The notes: generated by a model from the sequence alone, not told the origin. Positions 16,266-25,032 are shown, counted from the first letter of the stretch. The stretch is DNA of 64,000 bases from Chitinophagales bacterium (GCA_020635995.1 JACJYS010000002.1:124001-188000); one strand, 5' to 3'. Made by a program: numbers and translations.

Positions 16266-19200
16266 ATGAATTTATATAAATATATCGCAATAGTAGGTTT
16301 TGTTTTAATTGGTTTTTCGTCTATTAAAGCTCAAGAAACTACTTTTTATGCAGAAAAAAACAGACACCTAAAAAAAGGCTTAAACCTTGTAGATCAAGAA
16401 CTTTACGCTCCTGCACTTAAAGAATTTCAGTGGCTGAAAGAAGAAATGCAACACAGCACAGATAATCATCAATACACCTATTTGATGTATGCCGATTTTT
16501 ATACCGCACTGTGTGCTGCTCGCCTAAATAACCCCGATGCAGAATTACTTTTTACCCGATTTATTGAAGCTTATCATCATACTTCACTGAGAAATCAAGG
16601 ATATTTTGAGCTGGGCAACTACTATTTTAACCAAAACAACACTAATGAGGCTATAAAATGGTACGAAAAAGTGGACACTAAGCAGCTTCCCAAAGAAGAT
16701 TTAACGCAGTATAAATTTAATTATGGCTATGCAAATTTTAAAAAGAAAAAATTTGATGAAGCTAAACCTCTTTTTAAAGCCGTTAAAGACGGTAGCAGTA
16801 AATATGCCGAGCCTGCCACCTATTACTATGGTTTTATTTCTTTTTATGATGAAGACTACAAAGAAGCAGAAAAAAGCTTTGAAAAACTAACTAATTCAGA
16901 TACATACAAAAATGTAGTGCCTTATTACCTTACTCAAATTTATTTTTTAAGAGGAAATTATGATAAGGTTATAAGCTATGCCTCACCATTAATAAACGAT
17001 AAAAACAATAAAAATTTAGAGGAGATTAAGCACATAGTTGGGCAGGCTTATTTTGAAAAAGAAGATTATGAAAATGCAGCTCCGTTAATTGATGCCTACA
17101 TTAGTAGTGCTACTAAAGTGAGTAAGGAAGAAATGTACCAGTTGGCTTTTGCTCAGTATAAAACCGGGCAATACACAAAAGCCTTAGAAAACTTTAAAGA
17201 TTTAAGCATTGTAGATGATTCTTTAGGGCAAAATGCTTTGTATTGCTTAGGTGATTGCTATTTAAAAACCAACCAAAAAGATAAAGCAAAAGATGCCCTT
17301 CAGCAAGCTTCAAATATGGATTATGACCCATTGATAAAAGAAGTGGCAAGTTTTGAAAGTGGCAAGTTGGCTTATGAGCTCAATTTTACCAGCCAAGCCA
17401 TTAATAAGCTTACGGCTTTTATAAATAAATATCCAAAAAGTGTTTATAAAAATGAAGCAGGAAAAATATTAGGAGAAGCCCTATTGGCTACAAAAAACTT
17501 TAGCAAAGCTATAGAAATAATAGAAGAATATAATATTACGGGTCCTAATGTAGATAAAGTATATCAGCAGGTAAGCTATTACAGAGCCGTAGAACTTTTT
17601 AACGATAAAGAGTATGACCTTTCTTTGGCTATAGTTAATAAATCATTAAAGAAAAATATAGATGATGACATAACTGCTTTAGCCACATTTTTAAAAGGCA
17701 ATTTATTGTTTGAAAAAGAAGATTATCCTAATGCGGCTAAAAATTATTTTGCTTTTAAAAACTATAGAAGTTCAAGTAATGAAAACAAATTTGCCTCTAA
17801 AGCACTTGCCGATTATAATATAGCCTACTGTTATTTTAAAGAAGAAGATTACGCCCCGGCATCTACCTACTTTGAAAAATCAATATTGAATGCTAACAGT
17901 TTAAATTTAACCAATAAGCAAATAATACCGGATGCTTTTTTAAGAAATGCCGACTGCTTATTTATGACAAAAAACTATGAAAAAGCCATACAAAATTATG
18001 ATGAAATAATAAATAACAATTGGCAAGGTGCGGCTTATGCTTTGGTGCAAAAAAGTGTGATAAATGGTTTGCAAGGCAATCAAACCGAAAAAATAAACAC
18101 CTTAGAGTTTTTAAATAGAACCTATCCAAACAATATTTATCAAGATTATTCGCTTTTTGAAATAGGAAATGCATACATAGCAGAGGGCAATCTGAATAAA
18201 GCTATCTCAACATTAAATAAGTTGATTAATGAATTTCCTTCCAGTACTTATGTGCCAAAGGCATATTTAAAACTGGGATTGAGTTATTTTAATATGCAGC
18301 AAGAAGAAAAAGCACTTAAAGCATATAAAGATGTAGTGCTTAAATTTCCTAAAACAGATGAAGCTCAAGAAGCATTGCTGGCACTTAAAGAGTTGTATGT
18401 TTACCTTGGCAGACCAGACGATTATTTAGATTTTGTGCAAAATCAAGCAGGAATTAATTTATCTACTACAGAGCAAGACCAGTTGATGTTTGAAAGTGCC
18501 GAAAATCAATATATAAACGGGAATTGTACGGATGCCATAACTTCTTTAACAAAATATATAGATAAATTCCCTAAAGGAAATGACATATTAAATGCTCATT
18601 ATTTTAGAGCAGATTGCTTATTTAAAGGCAATGATTTTCAAAATGCTTACTTTGATTATATAAGAATAAACGAATTTGGTGCTAATAAATACCAAGAAGA
18701 AGCCTTGCTAAAAGCCACATATATAGCCTATGAAAAAAATAAGGATTATGCAGGAGCTTTATCGCTGTATGAGCAACTGTATAAAGTGGCTACCATGCAA
18801 AGCAATCAAGAAATAGCTCTTATAGGTATGCTACGAAGCAATTACAAACTTAAAAATTATACTAAAGTTTTAGAAGATGCCGATAAAGTACTAAGCAATA
18901 ATTCTATTAACACAGATGTTAAAACAGAAGCTACTTTTTATAAAGCTAAAGCCCATTTTGAATTGCAACAATACAATTTAGCAAAATCGGGGTTTGAGCA
19001 AATAGTAAATACCGTTTCTAATAGTGCCATAAAAGCAGAATCAGCATATAGTTTAGCCTTTATTTTAAATAAAAATGCTCAGTATGAACAGTCTAATACA
19101 GCCTGTTTTAAAATTAAGGACGAATATGCTTCTTACGAATATTGGGTAGTTAAAACATTTATTCTTATAGCCGATAATTATCAAGCTTTAGATAATATTT

Positions 19201-19370
19201 TCCAGGCTAAAGCTACGCTACAAAGCATAGTAGATAACTACAAAGGCGATGAAACTTTACTAAATGAAGCTAAAGCGAAATTAGAAAAATTAAAGCAACT
19301 TGAAATAGAAAATAGCAAGTTAGATTTAAACCCACAAGAACAAGATACCATTCAATTTGACAATAAATAA
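16266..19370 (+). CDS. Very large tetratricopeptide-repeat protein
   Basis: A 1034-residue exported TPR protein. It starts with a signal peptide (YIAIVGFVLIGFSSIKAQ) and then carries TPR units along almost its whole length, with repeated features such as YFELGNYYFNQNNTNEAIKWY, AYFEKEDYENAAPLIDAYI and SLFEIGNAYIAEGNLNKAI. The architecture recalls the large TPR proteins found with envelope or gliding/secretion machinery in Bacteroidota, but I cannot assign it to SprE or any named member. An outer-membrane barrel gene starts 13 bp downstream and an HU/SPOR gene overlaps that, suggesting one operon and a shared envelope function. Confidence 0.88.
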   Translation: MNLYKYIAIVGFVLIGFSSIKAQETTFYAEKNRHLKKGLNLVDQELYAPALKEFQWLKEEMQHSTDNHQYTYLMYADFYTALCAARLNNPDAELLFTRFIEAYHHTSLRNQGYFELGNYYFNQNNTNEAIKWYEKVDTKQLPKEDLTQYKFNYGYANFKKKKFDEAKPLFKAVKDGSSKYAEPATYYYGFISFYDEDYKEAEKSFEKLTNSDTYKNVVPYYLTQIYFLRGNYDKVISYASPLINDKNNKNLEEIKHIVGQAYFEKEDYENAAPLIDAYISSATKVSKEEMYQLAFAQYKTGQYTKALENFKDLSIVDDSLGQNALYCLGDCYLKTNQKDKAKDALQQASNMDYDPLIKEVASFESGKLAYELNFTSQAINKLTAFINKYPKSVYKNEAGKILGEALLATKNFSKAIEIIEEYNITGPNVDKVYQQVSYYRAVELFNDKEYDLSLAIVNKSLKKNIDDDITALATFLKGNLLFEKEDYPNAAKNYFAFKNYRSSSNENKFASKALADYNIAYCYFKEEDYAPASTYFEKSILNANSLNLTNKQIIPDAFLRNADCLFMTKNYEKAIQNYDEIINNNWQGAAYALVQKSVINGLQGNQTEKINTLEFLNRTYPNNIYQDYSLFEIGNAYIAEGNLNKAISTLNKLINEFPSSTYVPKAYLKLGLSYFNMQQEEKALKAYKDVVLKFPKTDEAQEALLALKELYVYLGRPDDYLDFVQNQAGINLSTTEQDQLMFESAENQYINGNCTDAITSLTKYIDKFPKGNDILNAHYFRADCLFKGNDFQNAYFDYIRINEFGANKYQEEALLKATYIAYEKNKDYAGALSLYEQLYKVATMQSNQEIALIGMLRSNYKLKNYTKVLEDADKVLSNNSINTDVKTEATFYKAKAHFELQQYNLAKSGFEQIVNTVSNSAIKAESAYSLAFILNKNAQYEQSNTACFKIKDEYASYEYWVVKTFILIADNYQALDNIFQAKATLQSIVDNYKGDETLLNEAKAKLEKLKQLEIENSKLDLNPQEQDTIQFDNK

Positions 19371-19383
19371 AAGTAATATAACA

Positions 19384-21021
19384 ATGAAGAAGTTACTAAT
19401 CATATTAGCTGTAAGTTTTTTGAGTGGCAGTATTACTTTTGCTCAAGAAGAAGATGAAAATTTAGGCTCGGAAGACATTATAGTGGTTAAAGACTACGAA
19501 GCCAGAATAGCCGATGCCAAAAAAGTAAATGTAAATCCAAGTATTCCCGAAATAGAGGTAGAAAAAGTTAGCTTAGATTACAATTTGCCGAGCAGATTAA
19601 TGAGTTTAAACTATCCTGCACACCAGCTTAGACCCTATTCAATGCCAAAACTTAAAGACATTAAGTACAAACATTCTTATGTGAAATTGGGTTTTGGTAC
19701 ACAGTTTTCGCCATTGGCAGAGCTTATGTATATTAATAAAGATGTAAAAAACTTAACTTTTGGTGGATATTACCGCCATTTTTCGGCTTACGGGCAAAAA
19801 AGAGAAAACCAGAAATTTAGAGATAATAAACTGAATGTTTTTACCAATTATGTAATTAAAAATTTTGAAATAGGAGCGGAATTTGATTTTCGCCAAGATG
19901 TAGATTATTTTTATGGATACAACCAAGAAGATACATCTTTTACAGCCAAAGAAGTAATGCACAGAGTGAGAGATATAGGCGGTAAAATTTATTTAAAAAA
20001 TTCTAAGCTTAACAAAAAGAATGTTGACCATAAGCAAACCATAAGTACTTTGTTTACCAATGATAATTTTAATGTGAACGAATGGTTTGTAAACTACGAT
20101 TTAGATGTTACCAAAGTACTTAAAAACAAACACTTTTTTAATGTAAATGGAAATGTAGATATTAGCAATTACATTCCTTCGGCACCGGGAAGAGGCGATT
20201 TAGAACGAGAAATTTTCCAATTTGGTGGAGGCTATACTTTTAATAATGACGACTGGAAATTAAATGCAGGAATTATATTTGCCGTAGGCGATATTAACGA
20301 CCAGCAACAATTTAATGTATATCCAAAAATCTATTCTGAAAAGAGATTGTACAAAAATCACTTGCTGTTTTATACAGGTTGGAGTCGTAGGCTAATAAAA
20401 AATACTTATGCTGAGTTTGTAAAAGAAAACCCATATATCAATTATGATATTATGCTGGAAAACAGCCGTGTAGAAGACCGTATGGCAGGTTTTAAAGGAG
20501 CGTATAAAGGATTTACTTACAATGCTCGTTTTTCAAACAAAGTAGTAAAACAACTACCACTTTATGTAAATGACAGTACAGATATGAAGCGTTTTGATAT
20601 AGTGTATGACAAAAATACTACGGTAATAAATGTTAATTTAGAAATGGGATATGAGTGGGATGAAAAATTGAAATCGTTACTAACTTTTGATTTAAACCTA
20701 TATGAGCCGGATGGAGAAGCCAAAGCATGGCACATGCCTATGATAAACACTAATTTTTCTACTTCATATTTATTAAAGAAAAAAGTGCTGTTGAGAGCAG
20801 AGATTTTTGGTGTGGCTGGTGCTTTTGCTAAAGCTCAAAATGGCGATGCCGTAAAAATTAAGGGTATGGCAGATATAAATATTGGAGCAGATTATCAGTT
20901 TACAAAATATTTATCTTTCTTTGCACAGCTAAATAATTTAGCCAACTTTAAATACCAAAAATGGTATAATTATCCTACCTTTGGGTTTAATGCCATGGTG
21001 GGCGTGCAATTTAGATATTGA
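19384..21021 (+). CDS. Outer-membrane beta-barrel protein (TonB-receptor-like)
   Basis: A 545-residue protein with a signal peptide (LLIILAVSFLSGSITFAQ), an N-terminal periplasmic stretch (DIIVVKDYEARIADAKKVNV) and a long barrel region of alternating aromatic and polar residues, ending with FGFNAMVGVQFRY; a terminal aromatic residue is typical of outer-membrane barrels. It resembles Bacteroidota proteins labelled TonB-dependent receptor, but no plug domain or TonB box is evident. The ATG at 19384 is chosen over a TTG at 19357 because it starts the signal peptide. The stop overlaps the next start (TGATG). Confidence 0.82.
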   Translation: MKKLLIILAVSFLSGSITFAQEEDENLGSEDIIVVKDYEARIADAKKVNVNPSIPEIEVEKVSLDYNLPSRLMSLNYPAHQLRPYSMPKLKDIKYKHSYVKLGFGTQFSPLAELMYINKDVKNLTFGGYYRHFSAYGQKRENQKFRDNKLNVFTNYVIKNFEIGAEFDFRQDVDYFYGYNQEDTSFTAKEVMHRVRDIGGKIYLKNSKLNKKNVDHKQTISTLFTNDNFNVNEWFVNYDLDVTKVLKNKHFFNVNGNVDISNYIPSAPGRGDLEREIFQFGGGYTFNNDDWKLNAGIIFAVGDINDQQQFNVYPKIYSEKRLYKNHLLFYTGWSRRLIKNTYAEFVKENPYINYDIMLENSRVEDRMAGFKGAYKGFTYNARFSNKVVKQLPLYVNDSTDMKRFDIVYDKNTTVINVNLEMGYEWDEKLKSLLTFDLNLYEPDGEAKAWHMPMINTNFSTSYLLKKKVLLRAEIFGVAGAFAKAQNGDAVKIKGMADINIGADYQFTKYLSFFAQLNNLANFKYQKWYNYPTFGFNAMVGVQFRY

Positions 21022-22019
21022 TGGATATAAAATTTGAAAATCACTTATTAGAACTACTTACCAATAACGCTTGTGTTATTATTCCCAATTTTGGTGGATT
21101 TATAAATAAAGACATTTCCAGCCAAATAAATGGTGCTGTTATAACGCCACCGTCTAAGCAGTTGGCTTTTAACCAATATCTTACTCATGATGATGAGCTA
21201 CTAACCGGGGCTTTAATGCAGGCACACCAGTTAAGTTATGAAGATGCTAAAAATAAAGTGCTTAATTATTCTAATCACATACAATATAGTTTAAAAAAGC
21301 ATCATCAGTTTAAGATAAATAAAATAGGTTCTTTTAAGGTAAATGAGCAAAATCAAATAGTTTTTCAGCCATTTTTAAATAATTTGTCGGCTAAATCTTC
21401 TTTTGGTTTGCAAGCTATACATTTTCAACCTTTGGTAAAACAAGTGGCTGAAAATAAAATTGTAGCTAAAGAAAAAGCTGAAAAAACAGAAATATTAAAA
21501 ACGAAACGTAAAAAAACCAAACGTCAAGTGGCTAAAGGTGCTTTGTTTGGGTTTATTGGTTCTTTTTTACTAATGGCAGGTGTAGCCGGTTTAATGATAA
21601 CCAATACACAAATAGGTACTGTAGCACATCAAAAAGCAGGTTTTTCCGATATGCTGTTTCCTAAAACCGAGCATGTAAATAGCTTTGGCAATAGAAAAAT
21701 AATAGAAAGAAAAATTAAGGTGGATACTTCTACGCCTAAAGAATTAGCCGATAAAGGGCGTGTTTATACCATTTCGGAGCAAAATATAGCAGAAGGATAT
21801 TATGTAGTGTTAGGTTCTTATAGTACGCAAAGCAATGCTACCCGATTAGAAGATAAACTTTTTAATGAAGGAGAAGATACTTATGTAGTTCCTGCCGATA
21901 ATGGTTTTTATAGAGTGTGCAAATACGTAGGAGCAGAATATACAAAAGCTAATGAAATTCTTACAGCAGAAAGAAATGAAAGCGATAAAGATTTGTGGTT
22001 AATTAAAAATTTGAAGTAA
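21021..22019 (+). CDS. HU-CCDC81 and SPOR domain envelope protein
   Basis: A 332-residue protein with three parts: an N-terminal prokaryotic CCDC81-type HU domain (FENHLLELLTNNACVIIPNF with GGFI, then HHQFKINKIGSFKVNE), a basic linker and one transmembrane helix near 173-195 (LFGFIGSFLLMAGVAGLMI), and a C-terminal SPOR domain (GYYVVLGSYSTQSNATRLED) expected to bind denuded peptidoglycan at division sites. The HU-like domain would be cytoplasmic and the SPOR domain periplasmic. Its ATG overlaps the barrel gene's stop by one base. It may link DNA or a cytoplasmic partner to the cell wall; that is inference. Confidence 0.87.
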   Translation: MDIKFENHLLELLTNNACVIIPNFGGFINKDISSQINGAVITPPSKQLAFNQYLTHDDELLTGALMQAHQLSYEDAKNKVLNYSNHIQYSLKKHHQFKINKIGSFKVNEQNQIVFQPFLNNLSAKSSFGLQAIHFQPLVKQVAENKIVAKEKAEKTEILKTKRKKTKRQVAKGALFGFIGSFLLMAGVAGLMITNTQIGTVAHQKAGFSDMLFPKTEHVNSFGNRKIIERKIKVDTSTPKELADKGRVYTISEQNIAEGYYVVLGSYSTQSNATRLEDKLFNEGEDTYVVPADNGFYRVCKYVGAEYTKANEILTAERNESDKDLWLIKNLK

Positions 22020-22044
22020 GGAAAGGGCGTTTTACAGCTACAAA

Positions 22045-22680
22045 TTAAAGTCCTAAATCGTATATTTCTTGAATGTCTTTTAGTTTTTCTACAAAATTTA
22101 TTTTTAAGTCTATTAATTTGCCTGATGCAATATCAAAAACCCAGCCGTGTACTGTTGGTGTTTTATCTTTTAAATAGTGTTTTTGAAAAGCTGCCATTTT
22201 AATAACATTTACACATTGCTCTTCTACATTTAGTTCTACCAAACGATTGTAGCGTTCATTTTCATCTTTTATGGCATTTAATTCCTCTTTGTGTAGTCTA
22301 TATACATCTCTAATGTTTCTTAGCCAAGGGTTTAAAATACCTAAATCGGCTGCTTGCATAGCGGCTTTTACGCCACCACAAAAATAATGACCGCACACTA
22401 CTACGTGTTTTACATTTAAATGGTTAATGGCATATTCTATTACAGACGAAGAGCTTAAATCGTTATTAGGTACTATGTTGCCCACATTCCTATGCACAAA
22501 CATTTGTCCCGGTTTAACTCCTGTCATATCTTCGGCAGTTACTCGGCTATCGCTACACCCAATGTATAATATTTCGGGTTCTTGCCCATTGGATAAATGC
22601 TTAAAAAAATCTGCATCGGTAGCTTTTTTTCCTGCTACCCACTTTTTGTTGTTTTCAAAAACCTTTTGGTACAAATTCAT
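22045..22680 (-). CDS. can: Beta-class carbonic anhydrase
   Basis: A 211-residue beta-carbonic anhydrase interconverting CO2 and bicarbonate. The zinc ligands are visible: C42 with the D44-R46 dyad in GCSDSR, then H98 and C101 in CGHYFCGG. The MFVHRNVGNIV segment is also typical. Length is normal for the bacterial dimer/tetramer type. It converges with the HU/SPOR gene and its start faces the GIY-YIG/tRNA module. Confidence 0.96.
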   Translation of the reverse strand: MNLYQKVFENNKKWVAGKKATDADFFKHLSNGQEPEILYIGCSDSRVTAEDMTGVKPGQMFVHRNVGNIVPNNDLSSSSVIEYAINHLNVKHVVVCGHYFCGGVKAAMQAADLGILNPWLRNIRDVYRLHKEELNAIKDENERYNRLVELNVEEQCVNVIKMAAFQKHYLKDKTPTVHGWVFDIASGKLIDLKINFVEKLKDIQEIYDLGL

Positions 22681-22720
22681 TGCTTAAGTACAATTAATTC
22701 TTTAAAGATAGTTTTTTTCT

Positions 22721-22757
22721 AAAACAAAAAAAATCCCAAGCTTTTTACTTGGGATTC
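22721..22757 (-). terminator. Intrinsic terminator after the tRNA-like copy
   Basis: On the minus strand AATCCCAAG and CTTGGGATT form a 9-bp stem (arms 22748-22756 and 22732-22740) with a 7-nt loop, followed by a run of T. A near-identical copy lies at 23083-23117, 360 bp away. Confidence 0.8.
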
Positions 22758-22763
22758 TGAATG

Positions 22764-22838
22764 TGGGCAATGAGAGATTCGAACTCCCGACTTCTTCCGA
22801 TTGTTAATCGGAATGCTCTGAACCAGCCGAGCTAATTA
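22764..22838 (-). pseudogene. Degenerate tRNA copy (pseudo-tRNA) fused to the GIY-YIG reading frame
   Basis: The T arm, 3' acceptor half (ATTGCCCA) and D arm (AGCTCGGCTGGTTCAGAGC) match the intact tRNA-Val at 23124. The 5' acceptor half is replaced by TTTTAAT, which cannot pair with ATTGCCC, and the anticodon arm is a longer palindrome (CCGATTAACAATCGG) that makes the molecule about 3 nt too long. It cannot form a normal cloverleaf. The last ten codons and stop of the GIY-YIG gene are read through its D and anticodon arms. Confidence 0.72.
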
Positions 22839-23076
22839 AAATTTCTATCTTTTTTCTGCTCTTCCATTTCTTTATTTCACTCTCTCTCGCTTTAGCTTCT
22901 TCTTTTGTTAAATATTCTTCTAAATGTACTACATCCCAATCTTTTGCCCTATTTGTAAACCCCTTGTTTGTAGCCCTATGCCTCGCTACTCTTTTTTCTA
23001 TTTCATCACAGGTATAACCTACGTAATACTTATCTATATCCTGTGAGTACAATATGTAACAATAGCATCTTCCCAT
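22804..23076 (-). CDS. GIY-YIG nuclease family protein
   Basis: A 90-residue single-domain GIY-YIG endonuclease-like protein. It has CYCYILYSQDIDKYYVGYT (the GIY...YIG pair), the following conserved arginine region EKRVARHR, N/H-rich GFTNRAKDW and a glutamate in EARESEIKKWK. The ATG at 23076 gives a compact MGRCYCY start; the longer frame reads into the terminator of the upstream tRNA. The C-terminal ISSAGSEHSD is encoded by the degenerate tRNA copy. Small proteins of this type, related to UvrC and homing nuclease domains, often lie next to tRNA genes in Bacteroidota, suggesting nuclease-driven insertion. Confidence 0.82.
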   Translation of the reverse strand: MGRCYCYILYSQDIDKYYVGYTCDEIEKRVARHRATNKGFTNRAKDWDVVHLEEYLTKEEAKARESEIKKWKSRKKIEILISSAGSEHSD

Positions 23077-23082
23077 TTCTTT

Positions 23083-23117
23083 AAAACAAAAAATCCCAAG
23101 CTTTTTACTTGGGATTT
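23083..23117 (-). terminator. Intrinsic terminator after tRNA-Val
   Basis: The same 9-bp AATCCCAAG/CTTGGGATT stem (arms 23108-23116 and 23092-23100) and T run, directly after the intact tRNA-Val on the minus strand. Confidence 0.8.
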
Positions 23118-23123
23118 TGAATG

Positions 23124-23198
23124 TGGGCAATGAGAGATTCGAACTCCCGACCCCCTCGGTGTAAACGAGGTGCTCTGAACCAGCTGAGCTAATTGCCC
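23124..23198 (-). tRNA. tRNA-Val (anticodon TAC)
   Basis: The minus strand folds as a complete cloverleaf: acceptor GGGCAAT/ATTGCCC with discriminator A, D arm GCTC/GAGC, anticodon stem CCTCG/CGAGG around loop TTTACAC with anticodon TAC, 5-nt variable loop and T arm GGGAG-TTCGAAT-CTCTC. CCA is not encoded. It is followed by an intrinsic terminator and the GIY-YIG gene. Confidence 0.93.
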
Positions 23199-23288
23199 CT
23201 CGTTTTAGTTATATTAGTTCCGTCCTTTTAAAAACGGATTGCAAAGATAACTGCTATTTTTTTAAAACCAAACATTTAGTTTAAATTT

Positions 23289-24242
23289 TTAATTAAAAAG
23301 AGAATCTACAAAAGCCTTTTTATTAAATAGTTGCAAATGTTCTTTCCCTTCCCCTACGCCTATGTATCTTATTGGTATTTTAAACTGGTCTGTAATACCT
23401 ATTGCCACGCCTCCTTTTGCCGTTCCATCAAGTTTTGTAAGTGCTAAGCAAGTTACTTCTGTAGCATCTGTAAAGGCTTTAGCTTGATGCAAGGCATTTT
23501 GCCCTGTAGAAGCATCTAAAACCAGCATAACATCATTAGGTGCATCAGGCAATACTTTTTGCATAACACGCTTAATTTTACTAAGCTCATTCATCAAATT
23601 TACTTTGTTGTGTAGCCTGCCCGCAGTATCTATTATTACTACATCGGCATTTTGTGCTTGTGCCGATTTTAGCGTATCAAAAGCAACAGAAGCAGGGTCG
23701 GCATCTTGTCCTTTTGAAACAATAGGGACTCCTGCCCTCTCTGCCCAAATTTCTAACTGATGTACGGCAGCTGCTCTAAAGGTATCGGCTGCTCCTAACA
23801 CTACATTTTTACCTTCTTTCTTTAATTGGTATGCCAATTTGCCAATAGTGGTTGTTTTGCCTACGCCATTTACTCCTACCACCATTAAAACATAAGGTGT
23901 TTTTGCATTATTAGGCAAATAAGTTTCCATATCGTCAGAGTTGTTCTCTGCCAATAGCTGACTAATTTCCTCTTTCAATATTTCATTTAGCTGCGTAGTG
24001 TTTATATATTTATCTTTAGCTACTCTTTCTTCTAATCGGTCTATTATTTTTATAGTAGTTTCTAAGCCTATATCGGAAGCTATTAATGCTTCTTCTATAT
24101 CGTCTAAATCATTTTCATCTACTTTAGATTTTCCGGCTACGGCTTTTGACAACTTAGAAAATAGTCCTTCTTTTGTTTTTTCCAGTCCTTTATCTAAGTC
24201 TTCCTTTTTTTCTTTATTAAAAAATTTATTAAAAAAACTCAT
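23289..24242 (-). CDS. ftsY: Signal recognition particle receptor FtsY
   Basis: FtsY is the membrane-associated SRP receptor GTPase for co-translational membrane protein targeting. The 317-residue protein has the N (helical) and G domains: GVNGVGKTTTIGKLAY (G1), AADTFRAAAVHQLEIWAERAG in two blocks (insertion box), DTAGRLHNKVNLM (G3), TKLDGTAKGG (G4) and the final IGVGE...LQLFNKKAFV closing loop. The acidic N-terminal A domain is short, as usual in Bacteroidota. It lies at the downstream end of a minus-strand run that begins with rpmB, rpmG and DUF4295, a conserved Bacteroidota order. Confidence 0.97.
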   Translation of the reverse strand: MSFFNKFFNKEKKEDLDKGLEKTKEGLFSKLSKAVAGKSKVDENDLDDIEEALIASDIGLETTIKIIDRLEERVAKDKYINTTQLNEILKEEISQLLAENNSDDMETYLPNNAKTPYVLMVVGVNGVGKTTTIGKLAYQLKKEGKNVVLGAADTFRAAAVHQLEIWAERAGVPIVSKGQDADPASVAFDTLKSAQAQNADVVIIDTAGRLHNKVNLMNELSKIKRVMQKVLPDAPNDVMLVLDASTGQNALHQAKAFTDATEVTCLALTKLDGTAKGGVAIGITDQFKIPIRYIGVGEGKEHLQLFNKKAFVDSLFN

Positions 24243-24335
24243 ACGCTACTTATTTTTAGGGTTAAAATTAAAAAATAAAAGCCTCTCTTAAAGGAGAAGC
24301 TTTTAACTTTATATATTAACAATTGTAAACTACAA

Positions 24336-24503
24336 TTAGTTCTTTGCTAAAAATTCTTGAACTTTATCTTTATGTACAATTTTTTCAACAAAGCTATATG
24401 CACCTGATTTTCCGGACTTCATAGTTTTTATAACTCTTACATAGTCTTTAGAACCTTCTTGTGCTTGACGGTTTGTTTTCGCGTTTTTTGATACTTTTGC
24501 CAT
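24336..24503 (-). CDS. DUF4295 small protein
   Basis: A 55-residue basic protein beginning MAKVSKNAKTNRQAQEGSK and ending VQEFLAKN, the DUF4295 family found only in Bacteroidota between rpmG and ftsY. Its size, lysine content and ribosomal-protein neighbours suggest a ribosome-associated role, which is inference. Start ATG at 24503, only 2 bp after the rpmG stop. Confidence 0.9.
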   Translation of the reverse strand: MAKVSKNAKTNRQAQEGSKDYVRVIKTMKSGKSGAYSFVEKIVHKDKVQEFLAKN

Positions 24504-24505
24504 GA

Positions 24506-24694
24506 TTATTTAATTTCTTTGTGAACAGTATATTTCTTTAAAATCGGGTTGTATTTTTTCAACTCAATTCTGTCAGGTGTATTTCTTCTATTTTTTGTTG
24601 TTATATAACGAGATGTACCTGCCACACCACTATCTTTGTGCTCTGTACATTCTAATATAACCTGTATTCTATTTCCTTTAGATTTTTTAGCCAT
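24506..24694 (-). CDS. rpmG: 50S ribosomal protein L33
   Basis: A 62-residue bL33. Typical features are RIQVILECTEHKD, the SRYITTKNRRNTPDRIELKK core and C-terminal KKYTVHKEIK. It has a single cysteine, so it is the zinc-free type. It sits 3 bp after rpmB and 2 bp before the DUF4295 gene. Confidence 0.97.
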   Translation of the reverse strand: MAKKSKGNRIQVILECTEHKDSGVAGTSRYITTKNRRNTPDRIELKKYNPILKKYTVHKEIK

Positions 24695-24697
24695 TTC

Positions 24698-24949
24698 TTA
24701 ATCCTCCTTAACTAATTTAATTTCACCTTTTTTTTCTAACTCTGTTAAATAAGCGAAAATTCCTTTTTTGTTGATTGTTCTCAATGCAGATGTGCTTACT
24801 TTTAAGCTAATCCATCTATCTAATTCCGGAACATAAAAACGTTTAAAAATTAAGTTTGGTAAAAACTTACGTTTTGTTTTCACATTTGAGTGAGAAACAT
24901 TATGCCCAGAAACTGGTTTTTTTCCTGTCAATTCACATACTCTAGCCAT
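24698..24949 (-). CDS. rpmB: 50S ribosomal protein L28
   Basis: An 83-residue bL28 with the standard MARVCELTGKKPVSGHNVSH start, KRKFLPNL, and LKVSTSALRTINKKG near residues 50-65. It leads the rpmB-rpmG-DUF4295-ftsY unit. Confidence 0.97.
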   Translation of the reverse strand: MARVCELTGKKPVSGHNVSHSNVKTKRKFLPNLIFKRFYVPELDRWISLKVSTSALRTINKKGIFAYLTELEKKGEIKLVKED

Positions 24950-25032
24950 CGCTTAATAATTTTGGACTGCAAATATCTTACAAATTATCTAATTAACAAA
25001 ATAATTCTAAAGATGTTTTTTGATAAAATGGT

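Larger units (their letters stand above)
22731..23150. repeat. 60-bp direct repeats (22731-22790 and 23091-23150) bracketing the GIY-YIG gene
   Basis: The two 60-bp blocks differ at one base (22757 C versus 23117 T). Each contains the terminator plus the 3' part of the tRNA through the T arm. The 360-bp spacing contains the GIY-YIG gene. The arrangement is a direct duplication of a tRNA 3' half, as left by site-specific insertion or by gene conversion at a tRNA. Confidence 0.85.

Noticed and set aside
22764..22838. Plus-strand tRNA-Asn (anticodon GTT in a perfect stem)
   Set aside because: The D and T arms read correctly only on the minus strand; the GTT reading is a by-product of the palindromic anticodon arm.
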